A DNA stretch of 64,000 bases from Isoetes taiwanensis (lineage: Eukaryota; Streptophyta; Lycopodiopsida; Isoetales; Isoetaceae). The notes under the pieces were generated by a model. That model worked only from the letters and a program-made list of their open reading frames with translations, had not been told where the DNA came from and did not search any database. The number at the start of each line of letters is the position of its first letter. The stretch's first letter is position 1. This document shows positions 45,795-58,209 of the stretch, one piece after another. The translations under genes and the position numbers were made by a program. Location: assembly GCA_021234155.1 (NCBI GenBank), contig JAJEKV010000011.1, positions 19,920,677-19,984,676 of the forward strand, given 5' to 3'.

Positions 45795-47029
45795 TCATTG
45801 CAAATGTGCAGTTTCATGTTTACCTTGTTTGAGTTTCTTCCAGAACTTATATGGCTCAGTGAGCAATGCCTTCACCATCTCCTCCTGTTTATGCTGTAGA
45901 AAAGCTCGCCTTTTCTTTTTCGTTAGAGTTTTAAACTCTTTAATCAATTGTATTCTAGCTGCCCCTTGTGCACTTTTATACTGCGTCCTCTTTTCTTTGC
46001 ATTCGGTATCAAACCATCCGTTGCATGGTAGCCCTTTCATCCTGCGGTTGGACATGAAGCATTGTTTTGCCGCTTGTGTAATGGTGGAGATCAAAATAGA
46101 GCTCATCCCTTCTGCATCACTAGGCCATACAATTCTTTCCACGAGATTTGTAATGATATTCTCATATAAATCTGATTTTTTGCTATCTAGATGTATCTTT
46201 TCACATTTCTTTTGTCCCATCACTGGAGCACCCCAACCTGAGGTTTTGATGTGAGCCACCATTGGCACATGATCAGATTCACTCCTTTCATCAAGAATGT
46301 AACATGCTCTACAAATTGAGCGGATGCCATGAAGTAATCAACAACGCTCCTCCCTCTACAAGTACATTTACCAGTTTCTGGAAATCTCTTTGTTCCATTG
46401 TATATCATAAGATCCAATCCATTACACATGTTTAACAAGGCTGTTCCCATTGGGGTAGGCCATGGATCCCTGTCCTCTGATACACGAGCCCAACCAGCTT
46501 CTTCCATCTCTACTTCATCCAATTGCTCCATCCATATAGGATCTCCATAGGCACCTATTATAGATGCTTGCTTTTTTGTCGTCCTTCCATTAAAATCACC
46601 CATGAGTATGATCTCCCCTGTATTTGAGAGACTTAAAATATCTCGCTCCAACATATGAAATGGGTCCTCCATGTCTAAGTTATACAGGTTATAAGTTTGC
46701 TGCTTCAATGGCGGGAAGTAACATGCTACAAGAAATATTTTTTTGCTTCTACCAGGTAATTCTAAACATATGTATTGTTTAGAATCCTTAACCACCTTTA
46801 CTGAATGTGCAAGCTCTTGCCTGACATAACATGCAATCCCTCTGTAACCGCTTCTTTGCCATCCTTTGGTGTTCCATACCGAGTGCAATGTACAGAAGCC
46901 TGGAATATCTGGTAAGCCGCTCTCCTCATGCTCCCATGTTTCTAAAAAGAAAACCACATCGATTGATGCTAGAACATCTCCCATTGAATAGACTTTCTCC
47001 ATATTCAGCTGGTTAATGTTCCATGCCAT
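45795..47029 (-). pseudogene. LINE ORF2 endonuclease domain and linker
   Basis: IMAWNINQLNMEKV, DVVFFLETW (catalytic Glu), GIACYVR, LVACYFPP, ILMGDFNGRT (Asp and Asn) and VVDYFMAS are the EEP-family landmarks. A frameshift near 46250 leads to SDHVPMVAHI (catalytic Asp-His). The linker (EKRTQYKSAQGAARIQLIKEF and KKRRAFLQHKQEEMV) is helical and basic. The frame ends near the inserted LTR-like DNA. Confidence 0.8.
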
Positions 47030-47050
47030 TATCCTGATGGTCTCCTCTTC

Positions 47051-48077
47051 CTATGCTGCTGTCTCAACATGCACCTTGCCATTTTTCCAAAAAGCTTTCT
47101 TGTTATTCTGTCGTGCTTCCTTAAATTTCTGGATTTCAATCTGATGGCTAGCATACTGCTCTTTCGTGAGATCTTCATTGATCCAAATATTCTGTCCTTT
47201 CAATAACATTCTTTTTTGCAAAACTTTCAGTCTACTATTACGGTTGGAGAACTTTACCACTATATTTCGCGCTCTGGGCCCCTTCATCCCAACTCGAAAG
47301 GCTTCTTCAATCTCGATCTCTTCCAGCTGCAGTTTTTGTGACATAAAAAGTGATACTACATCCTTTGTATTCTCTGTATCTGTCTCCGGCAGTCCTGCAA
47401 TCCTCAAATTCAATGCTCTTTTTTGTCTTTCTTGCTCTTGAGTTCAATTTATCAACTACATCCCTGAACGTCTCACCCTCTTCAGCATCACTCAGCACAT
47501 CCTGTTCTTTAAGCACATTAATTTCTGCTCTCAACATCATGTTTTCCTGCTTTAGTTCAGATTTCAGAGTATTGGTTTCATCCTTCAGAGATTTGTTTTC
47601 CTGTTTCAGATCTAACAGAGCTAATGAAATTTGACGGAGGGCAAATACCGTTTCAGAGTCCTTCACAACAGCATCCTTCTTCAGTTGGTCCAGTGTTTCT
47701 GTTAGTTTCAGCATGATCATGTTCATTGTGTTTACTAGCATCCCTAGATCTGGCCCATTCTGTTGTGGAGACTGCCCAAATGATCCCTGCTGCGGTTGCA
47801 CAAAGAAAGGAGACAGATTCATGAACCCAGAGGCTTGAGCTTGCTCCAAATTCGTTGTGGCGTAACCGATCCGTGATTCGCTTATGGCGCATCTCGGACC
47901 CCGCACGCCCGACTTCATCATCGAATCGACCGACCTGGCAATCGCTGGCCGCGACCGCTTGGCATCGGGCTTTTCGACCTGCTTTGGCCATGTTCTTCCC
48001 TCGCTTTGTCCGTTAGCCGCAGCCATATTGGCCATACCGGATTGCCTCCAGCTGAAACCGATGTGCCCCTTTCGCAT
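47051..48077 (-). pseudogene. LINE ORF1, coiled coil and RNA-binding-like domain
   Basis: From MRKGHIGFSWRQSG an open frame covers a basic N-terminus and a long coiled coil (LTETLDQLKKDAVVKDSETVF, then LKQENKSLKDETNTLKSELKQE). A frameshift in an A-run near 47430 leads to LNLRIAGLPETDTENTKDVV, IEIEEAFRVGMKG, NIVVKFSNRNSRLKVLQK and INEDLTKEQY. That order is like the RRM-plus-C-terminal region of LINE ORF1 RNA chaperones. The stop at 47051 is 19 nt before the ORF2 ATG. Confidence 0.75.
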
Positions 48078-48152
48078 CTATCTACTACCAGCCAGGCTTA
48101 ATTCAACATCGCGATTTGACCTTTGCCTTTTTCCTCACAATCCTCTAATCCT

Positions 48153-48385
<233 letters not shown>

Positions 48386-51054
48386 TTATTACGTCATGGA
48401 GACCTCTAAGGTCTATAAGACGTTTCAAATTTTACATCATATAACTGAGGAATCCTCCCTCAAGGGCTCTCTCTCCTCCCAATCATTCTCTTCCTCACTC
48501 CCAATACCATATTTTCTAATTGTTTAATACATGTTTCCCTACAATGTAACAATTCAATAATAAAAACCCCAACTAGGTTTGCATCTAGCTCAAACAATTG
48601 TGTTAGGCTATTCACTTTAATTTGATGTCTGCTTCGCAACAACTCATATGCCGGGCACTCGATCAACACATGACGCTCATCCTCCTGTTCTGCACTCCCA
48701 CAAGCCTTGCATGTCCGTTCCTCCCTAGGTATCTTAAACCAACGGCCAGTTTCTACTCCAAGTCTATGTGAGCTAAGTCTGATTCTGCCGATCGCATGCC
48801 TTTTCCCTATTGAAATGTTTTCCGCAAGTGCCTAGCCCGTGGCCAAGTATGGATTCATCCCGAAATGATATATATCCATCTTAGTATGTGGATTTTCCCA
48901 TAACTTATCAACCACTTTCAATTTTATCCGATTATCGATATCTCCGGCCATATAGCAAATACCATCTCATCGGGATATGCCCCATCCGCTAGCCAACCGG
49001 CTTTTCATCGACATACCATCCATTTTCACTACTTGCCTGCATTGCCTTGTATGGGATCCGTTTCTCATTTTGTTTATGTAATCTTTTGACATACCTAATG
49101 CACCTTACCATTGCTTCTCCTTCCATTGGCATTAAACCACACTCTGCTAGTAGCATTGGGTATGGTGTTTGCATTTTCACACCTATTTCTTGCTTCAGAA
49201 ATTTCTTCAAGACATGCTCTATATCTTCCCATAACCCTTTAGGTAAACTTGGCCCCCAAGCTTCACATCCGTACAACACTACTGTCTGTACCAATACAAA
49301 GAAAAGTTTAATTTTCAGGGGCCACGACCATAAATGTATTCTCCTGCTTAGGCTCTGCAAACTATACAATGCTTTGAGTCCACCTTCCACTCTTTAGTTA
49401 TGCATGCATTCCACACAATGGTTTCTATGAATTTCAAGACCTAAGTATTTGTAAGAATCACAAGTCCGAACCTCCATCCCATTAAAGTGAAAGCATGCAC
49501 CTTGGGATTCCCAAATGCCATAATCTTTGTCTTGTCGGGTTTACACTGCATGTCAAGATGCTCCGCGAAACTTGACAAAGCATTCAAATGTTCTTTGATT
49601 TGCTCCGGTGGATCCGCAAAGATAACCACATCATCGGCGATACATTAGCGGTTTTATCATGTAGCCATGTATCTGTTCCAGCTCCTCCATTTATTTTGAG
49701 CCAATCATCTAAACTGTCAATAAATAATCCAAACAAGGTTGGTGAAAGCGGGCAGCCTTGTTTAACCCCTATATTACTTGCAATTGTATCCGATACATCA
49801 AGAGAAAAAGGAAATGACAACCGCATTACCCGATTCTTCTCAGGTAGTGTTCTCCACCTCCCTTATCTCCGTTGGCACTTTTTATGCGCTTCCATTCATT
49901 TTGCCATAATTTGTCTCGGGCACCTTATCAAAAGCCTTCTTAAAGTCAACAAACGGTATGTACACCGGCTTCTTCTTGCCTTTCACGTAATCCATAATCA
50001 CCTTCGGTGTGATCGTGTGATCCAAAGTGGATCCATGCGCTCTAAAACCCAGCTTGTGTTTCAGCTCTTACATCCTCTTTTCAGCCCATTCACTTAATTT
50101 CCTTTCTACAATGGAGGCAAAAGTTTTGAAACAAACCGCTTATCATCGGTGTCGCGGTAATTGTTTGCTTTCCTGAGGGTCTCCTCCTTTCCATATGGGC
50201 ACCACACCGGTTAATTTGCCACGCTTTTGGGAAGCCTTGCCTTTTAATGCCAAGTTAAGGGTGAGTTACCCCTCGTAAAAGTATCTCATCGGCCCATTTT
50301 AATAATTCTGCCCCAAGATTTTGAGCATCCTTTGCTTTTGCCATTTGCAAGCCTTTGTATCCCAAATACCACATCTTCCTTTGTTATGCTCAAATCTGAT
50401 TTTCCCCCTTCCTACTTCTCGCGGCCCTTCACAAAATATAGCGAATGGACATGCTTCCATAATTGGTTTTGCATCAATGGAGATTTCAGCCGGTTTAGTT
50501 TTCTTCATCTTACTCCAGAATTTCTTTGGCTCTTTGAGGTATTCCTGCACTAACTCTTCCCTGTCTCATACAGAGGTATGCATCGTTTTTTCCTTCTAAC
50601 CAGCCTTACCAACTCTTTTTTATGTCGCCGTTGCTCTCCTTTGGCCATTTGATATTTCTTCTTCATATTTTACAGTCATCATCATACCATGCATTACATT
50701 TCACCCCTTTAAGAGCTCTCTTGAAACAAAGCATTTGGCAGCAGACTCTAGCAAAATGGTGGTAATGCTTTCATTTAGCCTATTCACATCATCCGCCAGC
50801 TCATTTCCAAAGACCTAATGCAATTTATTGCTCATATTGTTTAGCTTTTTGTGGTCATACCACATATTTGGCGCTATTTTTACCGTTTGTTCATTCTTTC
50901 TTGCAACCCTTGGTATGCAAAAAGTCGTGGGAGCATGATCTCGATTCAACTCTTTCTTCCATAACAACAAAGTTTCGTGACAAACTCATGGTGTCCTCTC
51001 CGCATATAAGATAATCCACTACGCTTCTCTGCCTGCATGTACATCCTCCAGATG
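48386..51054 (-). mobile_element. second non-L1 LINE copy, degraded
   Basis: Minus-strand pieces: a linker (about 50550-50300), RT start remnants (50100-49830), GVKQGCPLSPTLFGLFIDSLDDW (about 49770-49700), KALYSLQSLSRRIHLWSWPLK and VVLYGCEAWGPSLP (49390-48989), and VLIECPAYELLRSRH (about 48665). It is the same family as the LINE at 43-48 kb but with many frame changes and a lost YADD. The 5' end is truncated at 51054, so there is no endonuclease or ORF1. Confidence 0.8.
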
Positions 51055-51079
51055 AGACAAGGGAACACTAGGAACCAAC
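51055..51079 (+). repeat. 25-bp repeat, copy 1 of 3
   Basis: AGACAAGGGA...GGAACCAAC. The same 25 bp occurs at 55259-55283 (same orientation) and 54018-54042 (inverted). It marks the inner ends of both palindrome arms and the outer flank of the left arm. Confidence 0.85.
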
Positions 51080-51086
51080 GGCCATG

Positions 51087-53660
51087 AAAACGGCCATGAG
51101 GCGGCCATGAATCCGTGGGCATTGCCGCTCTATGACCATATGCGTCTCTGTGATCATCTACCATGAATTGGTCATGAATCAGCCATGACTCTGTGAGCAT
51201 CACTGCTCTATGATCATCTGCCATGAGTCGGCCTTTGGGCTTCATCCTCAAAAGTCAACGAGAATGATTTACGTTGGGTTCTTTTTCCAAATGATACCAA
51301 ATACCCTTTTATCCCTCCTAGTTTTATCTATGGCTTGTCAGGGACTACCAGACCTGGTATCCCTTAAGATTCATATTTTTCTAACATTTAATCTTGTTTT
51401 AAGTAAAGTGCTATGGTCCAGGTTGTTATTTGGTTTTACATGAGGTTGAGTTTAGGGTCTATTGTCTTGCTCTCCTAGGTCTTCAATGCATAGCCTAAAT
51501 ACTTCATTGTACTCTTCCGATGGGTGGTCCTGGATCTTGCGCTATGAGTTCCTTGTTTTCGGGTTTGCATAAGTCGTTTCGTTGTTGCTTTGATTAGGCT
51601 TTGCTTACGGGGCTTGTCGAGTTATTTGGTCATAGAAGTTGAGATTATTCTTGTTGAGTGCTATTTTTGTGCTTCTTGCTTTGGAACTAGAGGTATGTTT
51701 CTTGCCGTCCTAAGCTTTTTGAGGCTTTTTTGAATGGTCAATCCTTGGTTTGACTTTGTCCTTTTTCATTTTTAGGTTAAATTGTTTGGGTCGTATTTTC
51801 AGTATTCTAGTAGTCTTTCGAGTTCTTCTTTGTTTGTGGATGCTATGGATGCTTTTGGTAGTTTTACATGTGGTTTTTTGGTCTAGCATCTTGTGTCTTG
51901 CTCTCATATGTTCATTAAGTAGTATAGCCTAGATACTCCATTTGTACTTCTCGGTTGGTCGGTCCTTTTTCTTGCATTGTCATTCGTATTATTTCGGGTT
52001 GTTGCATGGGTCAGTTAGGATGCTTTGCTTGGGCCTTGTTTCTTGGATCTTGTTGAGTTGTTTGGTCATAGAGGTTAGGTCTATTTTGTTGGTACATTTT
52101 GCTGTATTTCTTGCTTTGAGCCAGGGTGGTTGTTGGAGACGTTTTGCCTAGGTTAAGATGCTTTGTTGGTCTAGGGGGGTCTCTTCATATGCGTTTTGTG
52201 CTTTATGCATGTGTGTATGCTCTCATCTAAATACATGTTTCTATTTGCCTCTTATTGGCGCTCAATTGGTCGAGTACACTCTCTTAAATGACCCTTATAT
52301 ACATGGTTCACTTATGATCGATAGAGGCCCTTCATATGCTTTTTTTTTGTGCTTTATATGATTATCTTGCCCAATTTTCTATTTTGCATGGTTTTCTTCA
52401 TGGTTTGCTTGGTTATTTTCCATGTTGAACAGGCTTCGATGTTTTTGGAAGATGAGATATGGCTTTTCATTCATGGCTTTTCATTTGTCTTCGATTAGAC
52501 AAGTACGGTTATATAGTGTTTGGTGCTTATAGTGTCAAATTAACCGCATCTGGCTTCGTTCCTTGTAAGCTTTGATATTTTTAAGGGTTCCTAGTTGTTT
52601 GATATCTTAGTCTTGGTCTAGCGGCTGCTTCATAGGGTGCCTCGACTACTTGTACAGGGTTCGAAGCGCTTGCTATCATGATGCACTACTACTAAATTGA
52701 AATTATATTTATTTGCATGTTTCCTTTTGCTTGAAATTGTATTTTGTAGATTTATGCTCTAGGTCCTTAAGGGTTTTCTTGTTCGTTGAGTATACTCTAT
52801 TCTCTAGTAGTGCGTATGTTAAGTTCAAGTCCCGTTTGGCTCCCTCTTTGTTTTTAAACTAATTGATTAGTTTAATATTGCTCAATCCATGCACCGAGTC
52901 CCTCATCTTCAACTTGTCAAGCACTTGCATTATGCCACCTCATACAAGTATTGCCGAATCATGGGCATGGTTAGTATATGGCATGGGTTCGTATCTCTTG
53001 ATGATGGGATGGAGATTTGATGTGTTGGGAGACTTCGATATCTATTTAATTTTGCTTGCATTTTCTACATGTATAATCGCTTTGCACATGAGCATTTTGC
53101 ACAGAAATTTTTCTTTGGGTGAGAGCATCCATTTGAGCATATAGTAACTTTAGTTAAATGTCTAATTCATTGCTTGGCTATTCCAGGGATTTCTATCTTT
53201 GTAGCCTAGGGTAGCATCCTTTGTACCATAGGGTTTTTAGCACTAGGGCGCACACTCGTTTCTCCATGTTATATCGTTTTCTCCTCGGATTTATTGATCT
53301 TGTTCTGCACGTTAGGGGGTTCCAGTCCTCGCTCATTTATTTCTATGATTACATGGTTCGTTGGTTTAGTTCGAGGTGGCTCTTTTCTCTCCATCTCTCT
53401 TGCCTATAGTTTCATTTGGTATTCACTGTGCTTGCTCTATTTCTTTTGCCTCATGACTTCTCTCCTTCTTCTTTCCTTGTTTGGCATAAGTGTCTTGTCC
53501 CATTCGACATTTGTTGCATCAATGGTCCCAGTTGCTCTATTTGTCCTTTAGTCCACGCATCTCACGATGTTCCCTTCGTTTGTTTTTTCATTCCTTGATC
53601 TTTCGATTTTTGTACTCAAGTCATCTTTTCATGATCCCATTTCTTCATCCATTTCATTTG

Positions 53661-53696
<36 letters not shown>

Positions 53697-54042
53697 ATAA
53701 GGTTCTTGAGCTATTGCCTTTAATCATAGTTGTATCCACTTGTTCTGCTTGTTCCATGGTTGGTTGGATTCATTTATTTTGAGTTTATTCTTTTACTCAT
53801 AAATGTTTAGCTTTGTTATTTTAATTTTCCTTGCTCATGATTTCGTTGCTCATCTTCTGAATTGGCCTTGCGAGATAGACATTCATGCTTTCTTACCTGA
53901 GCTTTGTAGTTTTCTTTGTCCAGGTTGCGCGATTCATTAGAGTCTGTTTTTACGCTTGCTGGCATCATTTTCCATTTTACTATTGGTTCCCTGCACCCCG
54001 CACGGTTCTTGTGTCTTGTTGGTTCCTAGTGTTCCCTTGTCT
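51087..54042 (+). repeat. left arm of a ~2.95-kb near-perfect inverted repeat
   Basis: Colinear with the reverse complement of 55259-58209. Coordinate sums stay at 109296-109298 across the first 2.6 kb, so no net indels over 1-2 bp before the T run, where the arms differ by five bases. Compared stretches of 60, 69, 62 and 85 codons are identical between arms. Non-coding, T-rich on this strand, with a run of 32 T at 53662-53693. Confidence 0.93.
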
Positions 54043-55258
54043 CATCAGTTCTATTCATCTTTTATCCCTTATGGCTCCATTTTTGTTTCTTGTAGTTCTC
54101 ACCACGCTTTCAGTTGTGTTGGGGCTATGGGGATGTCACCTTGTGTCCCTTGTCCTTTGCTGGTGCATGGCTTTTTCAACTTATCATCATTATTTCCTTC
54201 TTAAGATATCCATCAATGTCTTTACCATAGGATTCGGGCCTTCTATTGTTTAGCCTATGTTTGGCACCAGGTTTTTTCCTTTATCTGCATGGTTCTTCTG
54301 CTTTTTCATCTCCATTGCTCATACTGTTATTTTGGTTGATTCCTCATTTCTTTGTAGTCTGACTGATCCATTTCGTTGCATTCGTTTTTGGTTGCTCCAT
54401 TTGCATAGTTTGTGTTGGTTCATTGGGCCTCATGTTGCTTTTCTTCATTTTTCATGGTTGGCGTCCATTGCTTGTTTGGTGGTCCTTACCATACCTCCTT
54501 GTTGTCAAGTGCCTCATCGCCTCTAATGGCCCTCTTTTTTGTTCAATTTACCACTAGTTACCCCCGTTGTCTTCTCCTTCTTGCCTTGTTCAAATTAACA
54601 TTAGTTACCCCCGTTGTCTTCTCCTTCTCGCCTTAATTGCCCTGTTGTTCTGTTGCTCCTTTGCTCTACAACGTCTGATTTATTCTTTATCCATTTATCC
54701 CGGTCCTAGGGTAGTCTGCATATTTTGATGGATTTTCGGTGATCTTACTTGTTTTTGCACGCAGTCTTGGTCTCTGATTGGAGGAGGTAGGTTCCTCTTT
54801 GTGTCGGATGTTATTGCTTTGCAAAGGACCTTTCCCTAGAATGCCATGGTTCTCTTCTTATATAGAAGAGAACCATCATTCTGGGGAAAGGGACGCCTGT
54901 TTTGGCGTCATGCCATTTTGAGCGTCAGATCTATCTATAGTTTGAGCCTTCTATGGCGCAGACTTTCTTTAGCTCTGTCTACTATATATCCATATCGCCT
55001 GCTAGCATTCCTCATGTTGGTTTCCTCGGCAGCCTTAAGTGGTTCTAGGTTTCCCTCCCTCCCTCCCTCCCTCCCTCCTCCGAGTCTAGTCACTTGGTGT
55101 CTCGTCTTAACATTTGTTGATTTCTTCTCGTTCCACGATGAGGGTCAGTATCTACTCTTCTCTTCTATATCTTTTGTGGTGGCCTCCTCGCAATTTCCCA
55201 AATAGACTTGTTGGGCCTGAGAGCACTCTAGGCACATTGGTTTTCCAGACTCTCTCTT
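54043..55258. other. spacer of the palindrome
   Basis: A 1216-bp spacer between the arms. It holds the right copy of the 46-bp inverted repeat (54804-54848), the left copy of the 173-bp inverted repeat (54843-55015), and a (CCCT)n run at 55053-55080. TTAC.CCCCGTTGTCTTCTCCTTCT-type tandem duplication lies at about 54555-54635. No gene. Confidence 0.7.
54843..55015 (+). repeat. 173-bp inverted repeat, left copy
   Basis: Reverse complement at 59780-59953, coordinate sums constant at about 114796. Its outer end carries a small perfect hairpin, ATGGTTCTCTTC, loop TTATATA, GAAGAGAACCAT (54846-54876). The pair brackets the right palindrome arm. Confidence 0.85.
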
Positions 55259-58209
55259 AGACAAGGGAACACTAGGAACCAACAAGACACAAGAACCGCG
55301 GGTGCGGGGTCACGAACCAATAGTAAAATGGAAAATGATGCCAGCAAGCGTAAAAACAGACTCTAATGAATCGCGCAACCTGGACAAAGAAAACTACAAA
55401 GCTCAGGTAAGAAAGCATGAATGTCTATCTCGCAAGGCCAATTCAGAAGATGAGCAACGAAATCATGAGCAAGGAAAATTAAAATAACAAAGCTAAACAT
55501 TTATGAGTAAAAGAATAAACTCAAAATAAATGAATCCAACCAACCATGGAACAAGCGTAACAAGTGGATACAACTATGATTAAAGGCAATAGCTCAAGAA
55601 CCTTATAGCAAAAAAAAAAAAAAAAAAAAAAAAAAAGCAAATGAAATGGATGAAGAAATGGGATCATGAAAAGATGACTTGAGTACAAAAATCGAAAGAT
55701 CAAGGAATGAAAAAACAAACGAAGGGAACATCGTGAGATGCGTGGACTAAAGGACAAATAGAGCAACTGGGACCATTGATGCAACAAATGTCGAATGGGA
55801 CAAGACACTTATGCCAAACAAGGAAAGAAGAAGGAGAGAAGTCATGAGGCAAAAGAAATAGAGCAAGCACAGTGAATACCAAATGAAACTATAGGCAAGA
55901 GAGATGGAGAGAAAAGAGCCACCTCGAACTAAACCAACGAACCATGTAATCATAGAAATAAATGAGCGAGGACTGGAACCCCCTAACGTGCAGAACAAGA
56001 TCAATAAATCCGAGGAGAAAACGATATAACATGGAGAAACGAGTGTGCGCCCTAGTGCTAAAAACCCTATGGTACAAAGGATGCTACCCTAGACTACAAA
56101 GATAGAAATCCCTGGAATAGCCAAGCAATGAATTAGACATTTAACTAAAGTTACTATATGCTCAAATGGATGCTCTCACCCAAAGAAAAATTTCTGTGCA
56201 AAATGCTCATGTGCAAAGCGATTATACATGTAGAAAATGCAAGCAAAATTAAATAGATATCGAGTCTCCCAACACATCAAATCTCCATCCCATCATCAAG
56301 AGATACGAACCCATGCCATATACTAACCATGCCCATGATTCGGCAATACTTGTATGAGGTGGCATAATGCAAGTGCTTGACAAGTTGAAGATGAGGGACT
56401 CGGTGCATGGATTGAGCAATATTAAACGAATCAATTAGCGAAAAACAAGAGGGAGTCAAACGGGACTTGAACTTAACATACGCACTACTAGAGAATAGAG
56501 TATACTCAACGAACAAGAAAACCCTTAAGGACCTAGAGCATAAATCTACAAAATACAATTTCAAGCAAAAGGAAACATGCAAATAAATATAATTTCAATT
56601 TAGTAGTAGTGCATCATGATAGCAAGCAGACTCGAACCTGTACAAGTAGTCGAGGCACCCTATGTGCTAGCCGCTAGACCAAGACTAAGATATCAAACAA
56701 CTAGGAACCCTTAAAAATATCAAAGCTTACAAGGAACGAAGCCAGATGCGGTTAATTTGACACTATAAGCACCAAACACTATATAACCGTACTTGTCTAA
56801 TCGAAGACAAATGAAAAGCCATGAATGAAAAGCCATATCTCATCTTCCAAAAACATCGAGCTCGTTCAACTGCGGAAAATAACCAAGCAAACCATGAAGA
56901 AAACCATGCAAAAATAGAAAATTGGGCAAGATACCGATATAAAGCACAAAAAAAAAAGCATATGAAGGGCCTCTATCGTATCATAAGTGAACCATGTATA
57001 TAAGGGTCATTTAAGAGAGTGTACTCGACCAATTGAGCGTCAATAAGAGCAAATAGAAACATGTATTTAGATGAGAGCATACACACATGCATAAAGCACA
57101 AAACGCATATGAAGAGACCCCCCTAGACCAACAAAGCATCTTAACCTAGGCAAAACGTCTCCAACAACCACCCTGGCTCAAAGCAAGAAATACAGCAAAA
57201 TGTACCAACAAAATAGACCTAACCTCTATGACCAAACAACTCAACAAGATCCAAGAAACAAGGCCCAAGCAAAGCATCCTAACTGACCCATGCAACAACC
57301 CGAAATAATACGAATGACAATGCAAGAAAAAGGACCGACCAACCGAGAAGTACAAATGGAGTATCTAGGCTATACTACTTAATGAACATATGAGAGCAAG
57401 ACACAAGATGCTAGACCAAAAAACCACATGTAAAACTACCAAAAGCATCCATAGCATCCACAAACAAAGAAGAACTCGAAAGACTACTAGAATACTGAAA
57501 ATACGACCCAAACAATTTAACCTAAAAATGAAAAAGGACAAAGTCAAACCAAGGATTGACCATTCAAAAAAGCCTCAAAAAGCTTAGGACGGCAAGAAAC
57601 ATACCTCTAGTTCCAAAGCAAGAAGCACAAAAATAGCACTCAACAGTAACAATCTCAACTTCTATGACCAAATAACTCGACAAGCTCCCAGAAGCAAAGC
57701 CTAATCAAAGCAACCTGAAACGACTTATGCAAACCCGAAAACAAGGAACTCATAGCGCAAGATCCAGGACCACCCATCGGAAGAGTACAATGAAGTATTT
57801 AGGCTATGCATTGAAGACCTAGGAGAGCAAGACAATAGACCCTAAACTCAACCTCATGTAAAACCAAATAACAACCTGGACCATAGCACTTTACTTAAAA
57901 CAAGATTAAATGTTAGAAAAATATGAATCTTAAGGGATACCAGGTCTGGTAGTCCCTGACAAGCCATAGATAAAACTAGGAGGGATAAGCTGGCGCTGGT
58001 ATCATTTGGAAAAAGAACCCAACGTAAATCATTCTCGTTGACTTTTGAGGATGAAGCCCAAAGGCCGACTCATGGCAGATGATCATAGAGCAGTGATGCT
58101 CACAGAGTCATGGCTGATTCATGACCAATTCATGGTAGATGATCACAGAGACGCATATGGTCATAGAGCGGCAATGCCCACGGATTCATGGCCGTCTCAT
58201 GGCCGTTTT
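55259..58209 (-). repeat. right arm of the ~2.95-kb inverted repeat
   Basis: The inverse of the left arm, with a run of 27 A at 55610-55636 opposite the 32 T. Differences seen by eye are few: single substitutions and a small indel near 56250, and a 2-bp rearranged patch near 55310. Confidence 0.93.

Larger units (their letters stand above)
43117..48150 (-). mobile_element. non-L1 LINE, nearly full length
   Basis: Minus strand: ORF1 (48077-47051), ORF2 endonuclease (47029-45795) and RT (45172-43188), a short 3' UTR and a pentamer tail. An LTR-like insertion (about 45150-45725) splits ORF2. It relates to the copies at 33.2 and 48.4 kb by RT wording (GVKQGCPLSPTLFG.FID.LE.W). The superclade looks R1/Jockey/L2-like rather than L1, judging from the absence of zf-RVT wording and the late CCHC-type C.IC....E...H.....C motif. 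(GA)n lies on both sides. Confidence 0.85.
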
